From Athripsodes cinereus (lineage: Eukaryota > Arthropoda > Insecta > Trichoptera > Leptoceridae), in NCBI GenBank assembly GCA_947579605.1, contig OX388307.1, forward strand, positions 22,669,237-22,733,236: a stretch of 64,000 bases of DNA, read 5' to 3'. The stretch's first letter is position 1. The number at the start of each line of letters is the position of its first letter. This document shows, piece after piece, positions 26,401 to 41,400 of this stretch. The notes below the pieces were generated by a model. That model made no database searches and was not told the origin of the DNA. It worked only from the letters and a program-made list of their open reading frames with translations. The position numbers and the translations under genes are program-made.

Positions 26401-29400
26401 TTCAATGTATGTTGTGAACAGAACGCGCGTGAATAAACTACGGTGGTTTGGGCATGTTGAACGAATGAACGAGGTAAGAATGACAAAGAGGATATACTTA
26501 TCTGAAAGAAAGGGTGTGAGGAAACGCGGACGTCCGAGAACCACGTGGCTTGATCACGTGGATCAATTTCTCAAGGACGGTCGCGTGTTGAGTAAGAGGA
26601 ACCGACGTGCGTGTATGAGGAACTTTATGAATGTGGAGGAAGCGAAGGAAGTGTGTAAAGATAGATCGGTTTGGCGTTCCGTTCTCTCTGCCTACCCCAC
26701 TTGGGACACGGCGTGAGGTTATAGTATAGTATATACTCAATTTCTGGAGAGAATAACCAAGCGTTGCGCATAGTACCGCCCTTTTGACTGCGCTACTACC
26801 CCCTCTACAAGAATTATTTTGTAACCTTCCAATGACAGAGAAAATAAATGGGGTACAAAAACACCAAGAAATTTTTTGAACATGAAACATTTATTATTTT
26901 AAATGCAGTACATTATTTTAAATTCGGAAAAAAATATCAGCAGTATCTACTCTTAGCACACTCTTAGCAAAATATATTGTTTAAAATACCAAAAAAAAAA
27001 CAGTTTAACGTTTAATACATATACAAAGAACATATTTTTTACTGAAAATGTATGGAAATAAATTAAATATTTTATTATTTTAAATACAACAAATATACAG
27101 TTAAACGTTTAATACCTATACAAAGAACATATTTTCTACTAACAAGATTACACATTTGAAATATGTGGTAGCAAAGCATAATTTTAAATTAATAAAATTT
27201 CGGTAATATTTTTAAAAATAAATAAAATTTCCTTACAAACACTTTGTATTCTAAAAACACTTCTGAAAAAATAATTATAAAAAAAATAACACTACTTACC
27301 TGTCCTTTTTTATTTTTTTTCACTGGTGATACTTTTGGGGTAATATTGTCCATTTTATTTATCACGGTCACTACCCGGTTAGAATTCAACAAAAAAAATC
27401 AAACACTCCTGCGCAAGGGTGTCGATAGACTGATAAGGGCTATTATTGGCAGGGACATTACACAGATGGGCGTACCTGCGCAGAACAGTTCTAAATTTGG
27501 TACTTAGCTTGGTTATTCTCTCGAGAAATTGAGTATAGTATAGTATTTCTCCTGGATCAAACTTACCTTGATCGACAAACTGAGTGTAATCTTTTTCCTG
27601 CGCCCTATCTTTCTTGAAATTTCACATCTATTCCTTTTTTTATAATCCTGTCATGTAAAGAAATGGTTGATACATGTTTCAGTGTGTTCTTTTTTGTAAA
27701 TGAGATATTTTATTCTTTCCATAATAGGTATATGTTAGTTACCTACATACATATAATTGTTCGGCAATAATAACAAGTATTGTCACATGATACCCAAGTA
27801 CAGTATGTAGATACTTGTATTAGTAGAAATGAATATCACATCAGCTTTCTCCGGTCCACGACTATCATAGCATAATATGATATAGCAAGCAACATCCCGC
27901 GTACATCAACTTTCATCTCTATTCTTGTTTTTCGGCCAATCTGGCCCACTTCGCTACCTCACTGTGATAACACAACAAATCACTTCGGTTTTCACATTAT
28001 ATTGTCATACAACAACGTGCATACATAACTAAAATTAACAAGTTGTCTAACAACCAAATCACTTGCATATTTATAGTTGTACCTACCTATATATAGCGAG
28101 TTACAATCCATTGGATATGGTCTGTAACAGGTTTGGATTTTCTCCTCCATTCCTCCCGATTTTCAGCTAGTCTCTTTAGTACGTATGTGCCACAGTTCAT
28201 GTCCTTCTTCAGTTGGTCCATATTACAAGCGTCTCTTGGTCGACCTCTTCCATTTCTGCCTTCGATCCTACCCTCGGCGATGGTGATAAGCAGTCCTGGA
28301 TGCCTGATGTTGTGGCCAATCCAGTTAGCTCGTTGTTGGCTGATTCTTTTAAGGAGTTACCTTTCTTCGCTTACCACTATGAAAAACAAAAATTCATTAA
28401 ATTGAACTATGTAACTTTATGAATACAAAATATATTGTCAATTTAATAATGGACACATTCACCCGATTATTAGTATATACCTATGGAGGTATCACAAAAA
28501 GAGAATTTAAATAACTTAGATAAATTGAATAAAACATATTCAAACTCACGGTAACGCCATTACTACGTACAAAATTTACCAACAAACACAAAAAAATGGG
28601 GTTAAAATATATTTTCTTTTAAATTGACAGCGAACTCTTATAAGTGAAAATTGCCTAAACAACACAGGACTGCATGAATGATTTTCTCAGAAGATGATCT
28701 CTTATAAAATTTAAAAATTATTAAAATTTAATTTAGAAAGAAGACAATACAGATTACCATTAATTGAAATATAATTATTCCGTTATTTGAATACGGAAAA
28801 AGTAGCAGATATCTAGAAAAATAATAATATACTTTCTATATGTGTCGGATGCAGAACTGACATTTCCTTATATGCACGGTTCAATAATCTTATCGATGTT
28901 TGTCTACTCATTAGGAACAAATACCTAGTGAATAATTTATATATATTTTTTTTAATACATACATCAGATTTTAATACGGATAATAAACTACAGAAGTAAA
29001 TCTACATAATATATAAAAAAAAAATTGTAGGAAATCCTTAAAATACTTCCTCTGTATACTCCCGAGACAAGACTCCCATTTTTCATAAGATCTAATTTGT
29101 TATTATTTACTATTGCTGTTTACTGTTTACTGTTTACTGTTTACTGTTTACTGTTTACTGTTTACTGTTTACTGTTTACTGCTTACTGCTTACTGCTTAC
29201 TGTTTACTGTTTACGGTTTACTGTTTACTGTTTACTGTTTACTGTTTACTGTTTACTGTTTACTGTTTACTGTTTACTGTTTTCTGTTTACTGTTTACTG
29301 TTTACTGTTTACTGTTTACTGTTTACTGTTTACTGTTTACTGTTTACTGTTTACTGTTTACTGTTTACTGTTTACTGTTTACTGTTTACTGTTTACTGTT

Positions 29401-32400
29401 TACTGTTTACTGTTTACTGTTTACTGTTTACTGTTTACTGTTTACTGTTTACTATTTACTATTTCCTGGCACTGTCCCAACTTATTGCCACTGAAGGCTG
29501 TTGGGGTCAGCTTTTCTCGTTCTGAGGTTATACACTCTCCTGTTTATTATATCATTTTCATCCAGGCCATTTCTCCGCAGGATTCTATTGCATTGTGTCA
29601 TCCAAGTATTCTTTGGTCTCCCTCTTGATGGATGTCGAGGGAGATTTATTGATTTATATTATTTATTTATTTATTTACAAATACATACAATTAATAAATC
29701 ACTAAAATAACAAACATTCAATAATCTAACAAAACAAAGAAAAATAGGCTAATAAATATTAATTCATAAATATTAAGTTTGCAAAAAACAATAAAAAAAC
29801 TCAATTTAATAATTGCATTATTAATATAAGTTAGCAATAATATACATTAATTGAATGGTTAATTAATACGAGTACACTACAGTTTATATGACAATTTATT
29901 TGTTAACTTTTAAACGAAAAACATAATATATTATCGATAATTTAACTAAATTAATATCTTCTTCTTCTTCTTCTTCTTAATCTTTTATTAGACCCAGAGG
30001 TCTGTTCATACAGGAGGGTCCTCTTGCGATGTGGATGCCCAGCTGTCCTTCCATCGTTTAGGGGGTCTTCCGGGTAGGCGTCGTCCATCAGGTAGTCCAT
30101 GAAGAACAATCTTTGGGGTTCTGGTGCTACCCATCCTCTGGACATGTTCGTACCAAAATCTTCGGCGTTGTCTTCCCCATCTGACAACATCCTGGACCTC
30201 ACATATCTCTCGGATTATAGTATTTCTCACACGATCTCGCAGACTTTTTCCGGCAATGGCTCGCAAAGTTCGCATCTCTGTTGTACGTAGCATGCTTTTG
30301 GTTTTGGTTGTGTCTGCCCTTGTTTCTATGCCATACGTGAGTATTGGGCGTACACATGTCTTGTAGATGCGAACCTTACTGGCCGTTCTCATGTCTTTAT
30401 TCCTCCATATATCGTCTCTTAAGCAGCCTGCTACGGCTGCAGCTTTGTCTACTTGTGGTCGTATTTCTTTGGGGAGATCATAAGAACTTAGTAGCTCACT
30501 GCCGAGGTATCGAAACTGCGTTACTTGTTCGACTTGCTGGTCACCTATGCTCAGTTCACATTCAAGTGATTCTTTCGAGATTGTCATGCATTTTGTTTTA
30601 GGCACTGAAATGATCATATTATACTTAGCGCAAGCTTCGTTGAATTTGGTGAGCATTGTCTGTAGGTCATTTTTATTGTCAGCTATAATTGTAGCGTCGT
30701 CAGCATAGCAGATTATGCCCACCACCTTTTTCCCCATGGTGTATCCCAGTTTCAGAGATGTGACTTCTATAATTTTGTCCATAATGCAGTTAAACAGGAA
30801 TGGACTTAAACTATCACCCTGTTTAATACCAACAGATGTTTTGATGGCTTTGGACAATTTACCATTGGCTTTTATTTTGGTCTTGCCATCTATATTTATT
30901 TCTCTGATAATATTGATAATGGAAGCTGGTACCATTTTTTCAGAGAGGGTATTTAAAAGATCATTCAATCGAATCCTGTCAAATGCTTTGGTGAGGTCAA
31001 TGAAGCACATGTACGCTGGTTTGTTATATTCTATTGCTTTTTCCTTAATCTTATAGATAATAAATTAATATCAATGAATACAATTCATTTATCTATGCAA
31101 ACATCATAATAGAATATTAATAAACTCATACACATATATTATGAAGATAGCTTTGTTTACGAAGAGTAGAGTAGTGCTTCATGTAATATTGTATGTGAAA
31201 GTGTACGTATTGTATGTGTCATGAAGTAAATAATATTACATATAAACATATATGTAAGAAGTTACTTTTTTCTTGTTACGTATACCTACGGGCAAATTTT
31301 TGTTATAATTCAAATAACTAAGCGCCTCACGTTATTCTCTTACCAGATTCGAACATTGTGTTAATAGTTAGAGTTCGTCGGTAGCCTGGAAGTAGAGTCT
31401 CGGCCTCCGGAACAAGGGGTCCGTGGTTCGATACTATAGGTGCCGGCAAATTCCCCTTTCACAACACAAGCTTTAAGCTTAGTGTGAAAGGTGTATAAGG
31501 TTGTTTTTGGGTTTATAACCAAACCCAGATATATCTTTTTAAAAAAAAGTCTTTGTTCAGTGAAACTCCGAGTTTCACAAAAACAAAAACGCGAAAACCT
31601 TAAAATATTTAATTTATTAATTTATACATCATTTTAATCCAAACTTTTGAAAAAATAATCAGTATAGGAGAGGTACCTAGATACCTACACTGTTTTCAAT
31701 AGAAAAGCTCTATTTGTCCTGTTTCCATACCTACTTTTGTATTTTCTGTAGTCACGGGTATGTAATTTACGATAGAAACGCAAATACAATTTTACATACC
31801 TCTTTAGATTTAAATGTTGTGTAGATATTTCTAGTATGTATGTATATTACCATGGCTGTTATTTAAATGAAAAGGTCACGATGGTAACATCCAACATCTT
31901 ATAATAGATACTTGTATCAGACCTAAGAGAATTAACGCTATTATAATGTAAGTGAGTATATTTTATTGTATTATGTTTATAACTAGATTCTATTGGATTG
32001 AAGATATCTTATAAGCTGATGTCGTGCATACAAGTGAAAGCCTTTTATTTCTAATATGAACAAAACCAAAGTTCGACATTTATAAAGCGAGAGAAAGCGT
32101 TTATTCTACACTTTACTTAATCTGATATTAAATTAAATCTAAAGTCTATAGTATACTTTATCTACTTGCAATGAATAATACAGTTTTGTTTAGTATACAT
32201 ACAAAATGAATATTTGTCCACACAATGCCTTAATACTTCAACTAATGATAAGATTTTATTGTTTATTTACGTATCTATACAAACTAGAATAATACATTTA
32301 TATAATACGAGTAATAGAGTAATGCGTATGTTTATTTATGAAATTGTTAATTCAATACTTTCAAACTCACCAACAAGTGGAGAGTTTGTGAAATATGACC

Positions 32401-35400
32401 GAAATGGGAAAAGATCTCCAAAATAATTCATTTAGTGTGCTATATGTATGCGCCTTTGTTTACTCTTTTTCATAAGAAAGTTTTTCATATTTTTTCTACC
32501 ATTATTGTACTCTGCGAATGAACTTATGATAAATCTTATTCATTTTTCGCACGTCATTGCGATGTTAACGATAAATTTACTGAAGTGGATAGATGTGTTT
32601 GTTAAAATATTTTAGAAAGCAATTAAAATATTCAAGTATAATATTGTTGACAAATTATTAGAGCGTAATATTTCACAGATGTGTCGTTTTGTCTCTACAC
32701 AAAAGTAGCCACAGCTATGCCCCCGTCAAAAAGAGAAATATTTGAATTACTTATTAGTATTTTTCTTTATGCTTCTAAATACTAAAACCACATTACTGAA
32801 GTACAATATAGGAACACGCATGTTAATGCTTCAGGTCAACGTACTGAGCGATTTCCATATGATTGATCACCCAAAGCCAGGTACGAACCATATCATGAAT
32901 ACATATTTCTCTAAGCTATTCAATTTAATAGGTACTTATTTTTAAAAGTACAAAAATACGATAATACGCTTATGGAAAAATATTTATAAATACAATACCT
33001 AGGTACTGCTTATAGCTGATGCCTATTTATAAGGGTATAAATTTTCTTGAACTAGGCATTTGCATTTCAATGACCATTAAAATTAACCACATTCATTAGT
33101 TAACAAGGCAAAAATAAACAAATTAAGAAGAAACTAGTTAGTTATATCTATATATAGTTATCAGTGAGTATAGAAAGAGCACTTAGTATAAAATTATCTT
33201 TAGATGTCAGCCATTTCTTTCTATAGTATCTAGTCGTATTTAAGAAAAGCGAAAGTAAAACTTGAATCGATTTGATTTTACCTTGCGGTTGAATAGGTCT
33301 ACATAAAGATAATAATAACACTGCACATTGTTATCATGGTAAATAAATAAAGATACAATAACAATATTATCACAAACAACCGTGAACTTGAAAGTGCAAA
33401 CTGCGCCTGCCTACATGTGAAAGTGGTTCGGACAAGTTATACTGGTACCTACAAACTTTACCCAATATGAACCAACACGAATACAATCAGTTAACGTTTT
33501 CAATATAAACCTTAATTTAACTAATATTTAGTCGCACGAATACCATAAGTTAACATTTTCAATTTGTAAGTCGATACCCTAATGAGACTGCATCTTAGTC
33601 TTCATAGTACCTATAAGAAGTAGTAGGAGACTCTAAGCTCTAATCCTACTACTAAATAATTTATTTTTCGTATATAATAGAAAAGCTGTGTTTTGTTTGT
33701 TGGTAGATTTATCAGTTTAAAGCACAACAGGTAGTTTTCATTATCTAATTACAATCGTTATTAGAGGCACCAGAAAGCCTACCTCTTCCTAAATTTCTTT
33801 ACACAATTTGCTTTATTATCGTAAGTAAATATTTCGTTATTCTCAAATCTTTTAAAATACAAATGCAATTTAAATACAACTACAATCATACTGAATGAAG
33901 ACATTAAATTATCAGTTTTGTGCTAGTCAGGTATATTAGATTTTGTGACTTCGATAAATAGGTGTTATTTTTATTTCTGATCCGAGGTGAATCGGAAGTA
34001 TTTACCTACTTATTTAAAAGAAAAATGTCCAAGTGACAAACATGATTAGATTGGCTCCGTTTCAATTTTGAGATATCTCAAACTCCATTATTTGAAATGA
34101 AGATTTAATAGATCTACGGTGAAATTATCAACGTTATCTTCTTATTGACAATTAATACTTCCTGTATCATGACAGAATAATTTATCTCTATTATTATTCA
34201 GACAGTTTTTATGATACACATATATTTTTACTTGTATACTATGAAGAAAAAAACAACTTTGCCACGATAGTTTTTAGATGAAGGTGTAATAAATAAATAA
34301 ATCATTATTGATCAGGAAATAAGATACAAAATAAGTACCTACATAAGATAAAATTAACACATTTGTTTGAATCTGACCAAAGGGCGGATTGGTTGCTAAA
34401 ACAATGAAAAGTATATCCATAAATACATTACAGTATTATACGTCTACAGAATAAAAATAAAATACAATAATAATCGAATTAGAAGTTATATATCGTACAC
34501 TGATTTAACAAAAAATAATATGAAAGAATATGATTAATACACGCTGAAACGTTTTTTTTCTAAATCTTTTTCACGTCGTGTCCTTAATAAATCAAATAGA
34601 TTGGACAAAGTTTCATACTTATTTCGATTCATATACGCAATGTTTGCGCACCCTATATTGGGCCTTGGACCTAGAGTAGATAAACATAACATCCTTCTCT
34701 TTCATAAATTTTAGATCTATTCTAAAACCAAATTTCCGCCATGATCTTACAAAAAAAATCAGAACACATTGTATCTACTATATGTAGGTACCTACCGATT
34801 CAAATTCAAATTCTGTGTTTAATAAATATCTACTAAAAAATGGAAGACGCAGGGGACCGGAAAACTTGGAAGATGAGGACTAGGAGAGCCGACCCCAAGT
34901 AAATGGGATAAAGGCGAGGGCGAAGAAGAAGAATAAATACTAATAAATTTCCAACAAAAATATCAACATTATTGATACATTTATGTACATACCTATCAGT
35001 GGCGTGTCTAGATTTTTTACACTGGTAAGCCCACACTCGATACAGATTTATTAAAAAACAACGACATTATTTATAAAAAAGTATAAATTATGTCAAAGTA
35101 TAAAATAAATTAAAAATATTATAGGTATTAAAAATATTAAGACGGCCGGTGTGGCGTGGAGGCTAACGCACTTGCCTTTGAGTCACTAGGTCCCGGGTTC
35201 GATTCCCGGCCAGGGCAAAATGAAGAATGACCTTTTTCAGATTGTCCTGGGTCTGGGTGTTACATGTATATGTGTGTAGTGCATTGTATATATGTGTATC
35301 GTCGCGTTAGTACCCATAATACAAGATTCACATCTTAGTTTGGGACTAGCTCGGTCTGTGTGAATTGTCTATACATGTTATGTTATGTTATATAGTGAGT

Positions 35401-38400
35401 ATATAAATTGTTAATAAAACTAATATTTTACAATTATTAATTAATATTTTAATTATATTAACTAATATTTTATAATATATTTACAATTATTGTGTCATGA
35501 ATTCTTTTATTGACCAAGAAAAATATTTTTCAGAGATGTTTTTCCAAAAAATAAATAACATTTTTTGTTATAAACCCACATACAACCTTATACACCTTTC
35601 ACAGTAAGCTACTAAAAGCTTGTGTCGTGAAAGGGGAGTTTGCCGGCACCTGGTATCGAACCACGGACCCCATGTTCACAAGGCCGAGACTCTACCTCCA
35701 GGCTACCGACGAACTCGTGTATAATATAGTCATGATTATTTCATTTTGACAATAAAACAGAGATGTACATTTCAAACTATCTGTGGAAACGTCACGGTTT
35801 TGAAAGGGTTACAAAAACTCATATTATAATACCCGGTATTTGGACTAGTATGGAAGACACGTCACTGATACCTATACCTATTGAATTATTAATATTCTTT
35901 CATTATATGCTTAAGAGCGCTAGGCATATGTATAAAAGACAATTGAATGCCTACATATATCATTAATGTATTATTAGTTAGATATTTTAAAACAAAGATG
36001 CATTATTAACTACAACATTAAATTGTAGGTATACCTACAATAATAATATGTAGCATTAGATAGGTAAAGTTACCTGCTATTCTACCATTCAATCTATTAT
36101 TCTCTTCTATATAAATTTTACTTATTAGTATGCATACCAAATGAGGAATAGTTATGTATTTTCATTTATTTGTGAATGTGTTTTACACACTTGATTAGCG
36201 AGATGAGCAGGCGGTGTACAAGATATTAGATATTATATTATTAATGTGCCTATACAAATACATATTATATTGTACTACATACTTTCTAGATATTACATAT
36301 GCATGTTTATAAGGTACAATAAACCCGCGTCATATTAGGTATACCAATGCAGGAGTAGGAAAAGGTTTCACTCATTTATCCATCTTCTAGTTTTTTTTTT
36401 CATCTAAAATATAACCTTTATAATTTTAAATTTTCTTCAAACTGAAAGTGAGTTTTGGTGAGTATATAACGTGTTCACTTGCTTATTAAGTTTGAATACA
36501 TTTTGTAACCATATATGTAGGCACACATAAATTTTGTAACAGTTTTAGTCCTTACTACATATTCGTAAAGATAGGATACGTACATATATCTCTATGTATA
36601 AGATCGTAAAATGAAATGTGTATGTCATCCTCGGTGTGAGATTTCCCACCAAGGGTATATAACGGAAATATTAAGATAGGATACGTACATATATCTCTAT
36701 GTATAAGATCGTAAAATGAAATGTGTATAGGATCTATATAAAGATAGGATACGTACATATATCTCTATGTATAAGATCGTAAAATGAAATGTGTATGTCA
36801 TCCTCGGTGTGAGATTTCCCACCAAGGGTATATAAGGGAAATATTAATTATCGAGTAGGTTCTGCAGAGAGGCGCCCATAAAGTAAACCACTAGCTCACT
36901 CTTGGATCAAAACATTTTTGCTTTAGACTGACTGGATGACATGAGAACTGATTTGATTTTCGTGAAACATCTAAGTGATGGAAACTCCTCCCTTAATATA
37001 TATGTTCGAGAAAGAAAGTGGAATAAAATGTTCCTGTATTTACCTCTGTATGTGTTGTACCTACTTTATAAAAATATCAGAGGTTTACCCAAAACATATT
37101 CGATATAAAATACGAATTACAGAAATCTTCCGAATCCTGCATCATCCGTGAATGAATTGGGTAACTTTTAAAATAAAAGTATTTATTATTTAAATTTATT
37201 GTTATAATCACTGCCGATATTAATAATGTTTACAACATCTCTTGTTTCGTAATTTCACCTAACATTACACACCCTTTTTATGAAAAAAAAAAAAAAAAAA
37301 TCCTTAAAAATTTAATATTATATATGTCAATAGGTATAGGTACTTACATAATATTAAATCATCATCATCATTCACTCTTCAACGCTCCTCCCGGGAGCAT
37401 AGGGCAGAAAGCAACCTCCTCCATTAATAGCATCTTTGCGCCAATCGGGTCACTTAATTTAACTATACTCGTATATCAATTAATTTAACTATGAATATTC
37501 AGTAGAATATAAAGTAGGTACATCTGAAATCAGCGTATGAAAGAAAGGTTTAGCGCCTCTATCGTTGATGTTTCCGAGTGGTGTGTGTATATTTAATGCA
37601 TTGAAACGTTTTCGATTTCAACAGTAGAAGGCCGCATGCTGCGGGATAAACATGTGCGATTGTACTCGTGAACGATGGTGTATAAAATGTATCACTGATA
37701 ACAAATATAATTTATGTATTGTTTGAAAACAAATAATATGATTAAAAAGTGATTATAACAATGGAAAAGAACGGTGAGGATTTTTTTATTACTATATTGC
37801 ACATTCATTCATTTTATTTATTTTATTTTCAATTACATATTAAATTATAATTATGTAGACGTATTTCTCGAATAATTCATTTAAATAAAATTCAAACGGC
37901 TTCTAATTTCGATATTTATGCGAACAATAATGAATCTAACTTTTATGTCTCTGTAAAAAATAAATTGTTCAGGCAAAACAAAATACTACACCTCCACGAC
38001 ACAAGCAAATTTATTAATTTTATTCTTCTTGCACGTCAATATTCACATAGCAAAATCAACAAATCAGTTCACATAAGAGAGATTATCATAGGTATTAAAA
38101 TGATTTCTTCCATCTAACCACTAACCACAAATTGCACACTTTGAGGGCAATCGGGATAATAATATTGATTTATTTCAAATTCAGATTAATTTTTATTTAT
38201 TTATTAACAATTTATTTATTTACATTTTGCTTTTTTACTTAAGAGTTTTTTTTTTATAATCATGGAGAGGATGACGGGTATGTTTATTACATGTAGTTAG
38301 TCTACCATCATGACATATCCCATAAATAACTACCCCATTTGTGGAACATGATGGTATAAAAAGACTTCAGCATTCGTTTATTTTCAAGTACCTACCTCTA

Positions 38401-41400
38401 TCTCATACTTTTTTGTTTGAATATAATAATATTTAAAAATGTACAGAATTCGTTTAGGTACTTACTGAAAATTTATATTACAAATGAAATTCAACAATAC
38501 ATTTTCTGAGTACACTAAATAATATATTAGTTAACTTGTGAGAGATGCGGCGATTAAAATTAAATAGTTTTTTTACAGAGGAAACTCAGCGGTAAATCAT
38601 TTTGATCCTGGTATTTTTATATTTATGTAGGGCAAACCCTGAAAATTTTATTGAAATATAAATGAACTGCAGTTGATTGATATGGTAATTAAACGTGTAT
38701 GAAAGGATTCGTTTCGATCCAATGATTCGGAACATATGTTTTTAAGAATTCCATATTTTCTATTAAGATATGTGAAAATTATTATACCTACATACCTTTA
38801 TCGAATCACGCGATCATTCACCCATCTAGAAAGCATCATACATACATCCCAATGCAATGATCTATTAAGTAGTATGATATTATTAACTTGTGATTCTGTT
38901 GGAGATATCACCACCATATTATGCCTTTCTTTCATTAAATACATACAGGTGTATGATAGACAGGTGGTGTTATACGATAGAGGTACCTACTTATATGTAT
39001 ATATCTGCACTTTCTCACTTAGGTACATATATCAAACTCCTACGTCTCTGAAGACAATATTAGAAAATCTGTCAAGTATTATTGTATTTTATATCTAATT
39101 CAATAGTTCTAGTTATCAATAAAATAATAATTTATATAGTAATTTTTAACTTTTTATCATCATAATTTTTGTCCTGCTTTTTGTTTTTGATTTTTAAGGT
39201 AAAATGTATATTATTACTGTTTGCTAGCAACGTGTTCGTCATACGCTTGGATAATTTGCGGGACCTTGATTGGTTTATTTACTGTAGAAATTTGAATGTT
39301 GACATTTTAATGTTGAACTGTTTGTGTCCCCAAAGACAGTGAATAAATAAATAAATAAACAATTACATTTAATAATTGTATTTTCACGCTTTTCAATAGA
39401 GAAATATAACGAAACATGACACAAAATCAAGAAATATCCATCGATCAAATGGGGTGTCCATCCAATGAACTGCATGTAATAAATATGTGAGTTATCTTTT
39501 CCTTGCCAGCAAAATAATAATAGAATTAGTATGGACAGTATACTCATCGGTGAATTGAAATTGTTACCTCAATACATCTTATTTGTGATGTTTTACGAAC
39601 ACTTGACTTTACCTATTCTTTGCTGGGGACTGCGCTGTCTTTTGAATTAGGTAGGTACTTTCTAGTATTTTCCAAAAACGCGCATATCGGATTAAGATTA
39701 AATGATAAATCGAATACATACGTAAATGTTCAACAGTTTTCCTATAATTGATTTTGTGCATTGCTACTTTATTATAAAATCTTTGATGATTTAAATATAA
39801 TATGTAATCTTTCAATCGATAGCGCCCAGCCATGCCATGACTGTTGATCATATTACAAGCGACGCGACGCCTCATTAATATTGATTAGATTGCTCGTTTA
39901 TTTAATATGCTGATCATGACATATATTTAGTGAAAGTGAAACATCGCATTCACTTTCCTCTGCCCACTATCATATAGCCAAATATAAAATATCTGTTTAT
40001 TATCGTTGAAAGATAAATAGCCGCCTACCTATCACTAAATATAGGTATCTACTTATTATAAACAGTTGATAGCCATCGACTTTTTATGTTTTTATTGTTT
40101 ATTTATCACGACGATAAAAAGTTTACATTAGAACGTAGATGAAGTAGATATTCGTGTTTTGTGCACATCTCCGTAATAAATATAAATATGCCTATATAAT
40201 CATTGCTTAAGAAGAGTTTGAAACTATACCTACCTAGAGATATGTTTTCTAAAAGGAAAGTTTATTATACACCCAAATCTCGTTATATGTATATTCATAA
40301 ACTATATATTGTTTTTATATAGTTAACAAAATACAATCAACGATTGCAAATAATTTTAGGGTTATGTGTGAGTATATAGGGTCGTAGCCATTCTGACAAC
40401 TTAATTTTTGTAATTTATTTTGTAAGTATGTCCACAACTAAAAGATTTCTCCTGATTATTAACATTTACATACTTTTTTATTAACAGATTTCCTGATGAA
40501 CTGGAGAGTCGAGCATCAGCTGAGCAAGATGAGGAAGAAAGCGAAAGTGAGCATGTACTTCCACGTCCCCCCCGCCCAACACCACCGAGGACTTCTTCTC
40601 TCAGACAACAATGTCCCTTGAAAAGTGAACCAAGGTGTACACCGGCTTCTAAAAGATACAGAACTCATGATGGTACTTGTAATAATCTGCGCAGATTACG
40701 GTGGGGTTCTGCCCTCTCGGCCGTACAACGCTTTTTGCCTCCGGAATATGGAGATGGAGTGCAGTCTATAAGAAGATCTCGTTCTGGAGCCCCACTACCT
40801 TCTGCTAGAGCTGTAAGTGAAGCAGTACATACTCCAAGAAATGAACAAGATGTAATGGAAGCACCTGTTACACATATGCTTATGCAGTGGGGGCAGTTTT
40901 TGGACCATGATATTACATCTTCTTCGCAGGCGAGGAGTTTTAATGGGTCGATACCAAGGTGCTGTGAAAGTGGAGGCAGAGAATTCATTTCATCCGAATT
41001 CTTGGTAAATAATAATATCTTTTGTAGAATAACATATATGAATTTACACATGTATAAAACCATTAGAGTTCTAATAAAATTACCTTACTTCAGCATCCAG
41101 AGTGTCTGCCGATCAGCGTCCCTGAGGACGATGGGTTCTATGCTCCACGTGGAATCAGATGTTTGGAATTTGTACGCTCAAGTCCAGCCCCACGAAGTGG
41201 CTGCGAATTTGGTTATCGTGAACAACTCAATCAAGTGACGGCATATATCGATGGATCTCCTGTTTACAGCAGTTCAGTCAAACAATCAGACAAACTGAGA
41301 CTTTTTAGAAATGGTAGGTAAACACAAACTTAGATAAACCACTATAATTATTATTTCAGATATTTTCTCCTGCTAAAAGATTGTTTCCCTGACAATTATC

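Larger units (their letters stand above)
10898..40487 (+). other. Intron 3 of the peroxidase gene (29.6 kb)
   Basis: It is bounded by GTAAGT and ttaacag, and the exons on either side join in frame (AA + A = Lys). It holds the composite satellite elements, SINEs, LINE remnants and tandem repeats listed separately. The stretches 10898-12640, 12925-14940 (apart from an AT-rich patch at 13660-13730 and a short tail at 13580), 25255-26235, 27550-28090, 28390-29110, 31550-34840, 35716-36560, 36846-37365 and 38350-40487 (apart from 39310-39359) show nothing I can name. Confidence 0.85.

Noticed and set aside
29116..29465. Telomeric repeat
   Set aside because: Insect telomeres are TTAGG repeats. This array is TGTTTAC and internal.
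29097..29628. Two long + strand frames (142 and 171 codons)
   Set aside because: Created by the stop-free heptamer array. The peptides are pure repeats.
35154..35226. tRNA gene
   Set aside because: Good B box, but followed by a SINE body with an ATGTT-repeat tail.
37761..37773. ATG followed by a GTGAGG donor, with a TATA-like word upstream, as an alternative first exon of the peroxidase
   Set aside because: It would leave phase 1, while exon 4 at 40488 needs phase 2, so the join would break the frame. Kept only as a possible non-coding exon.
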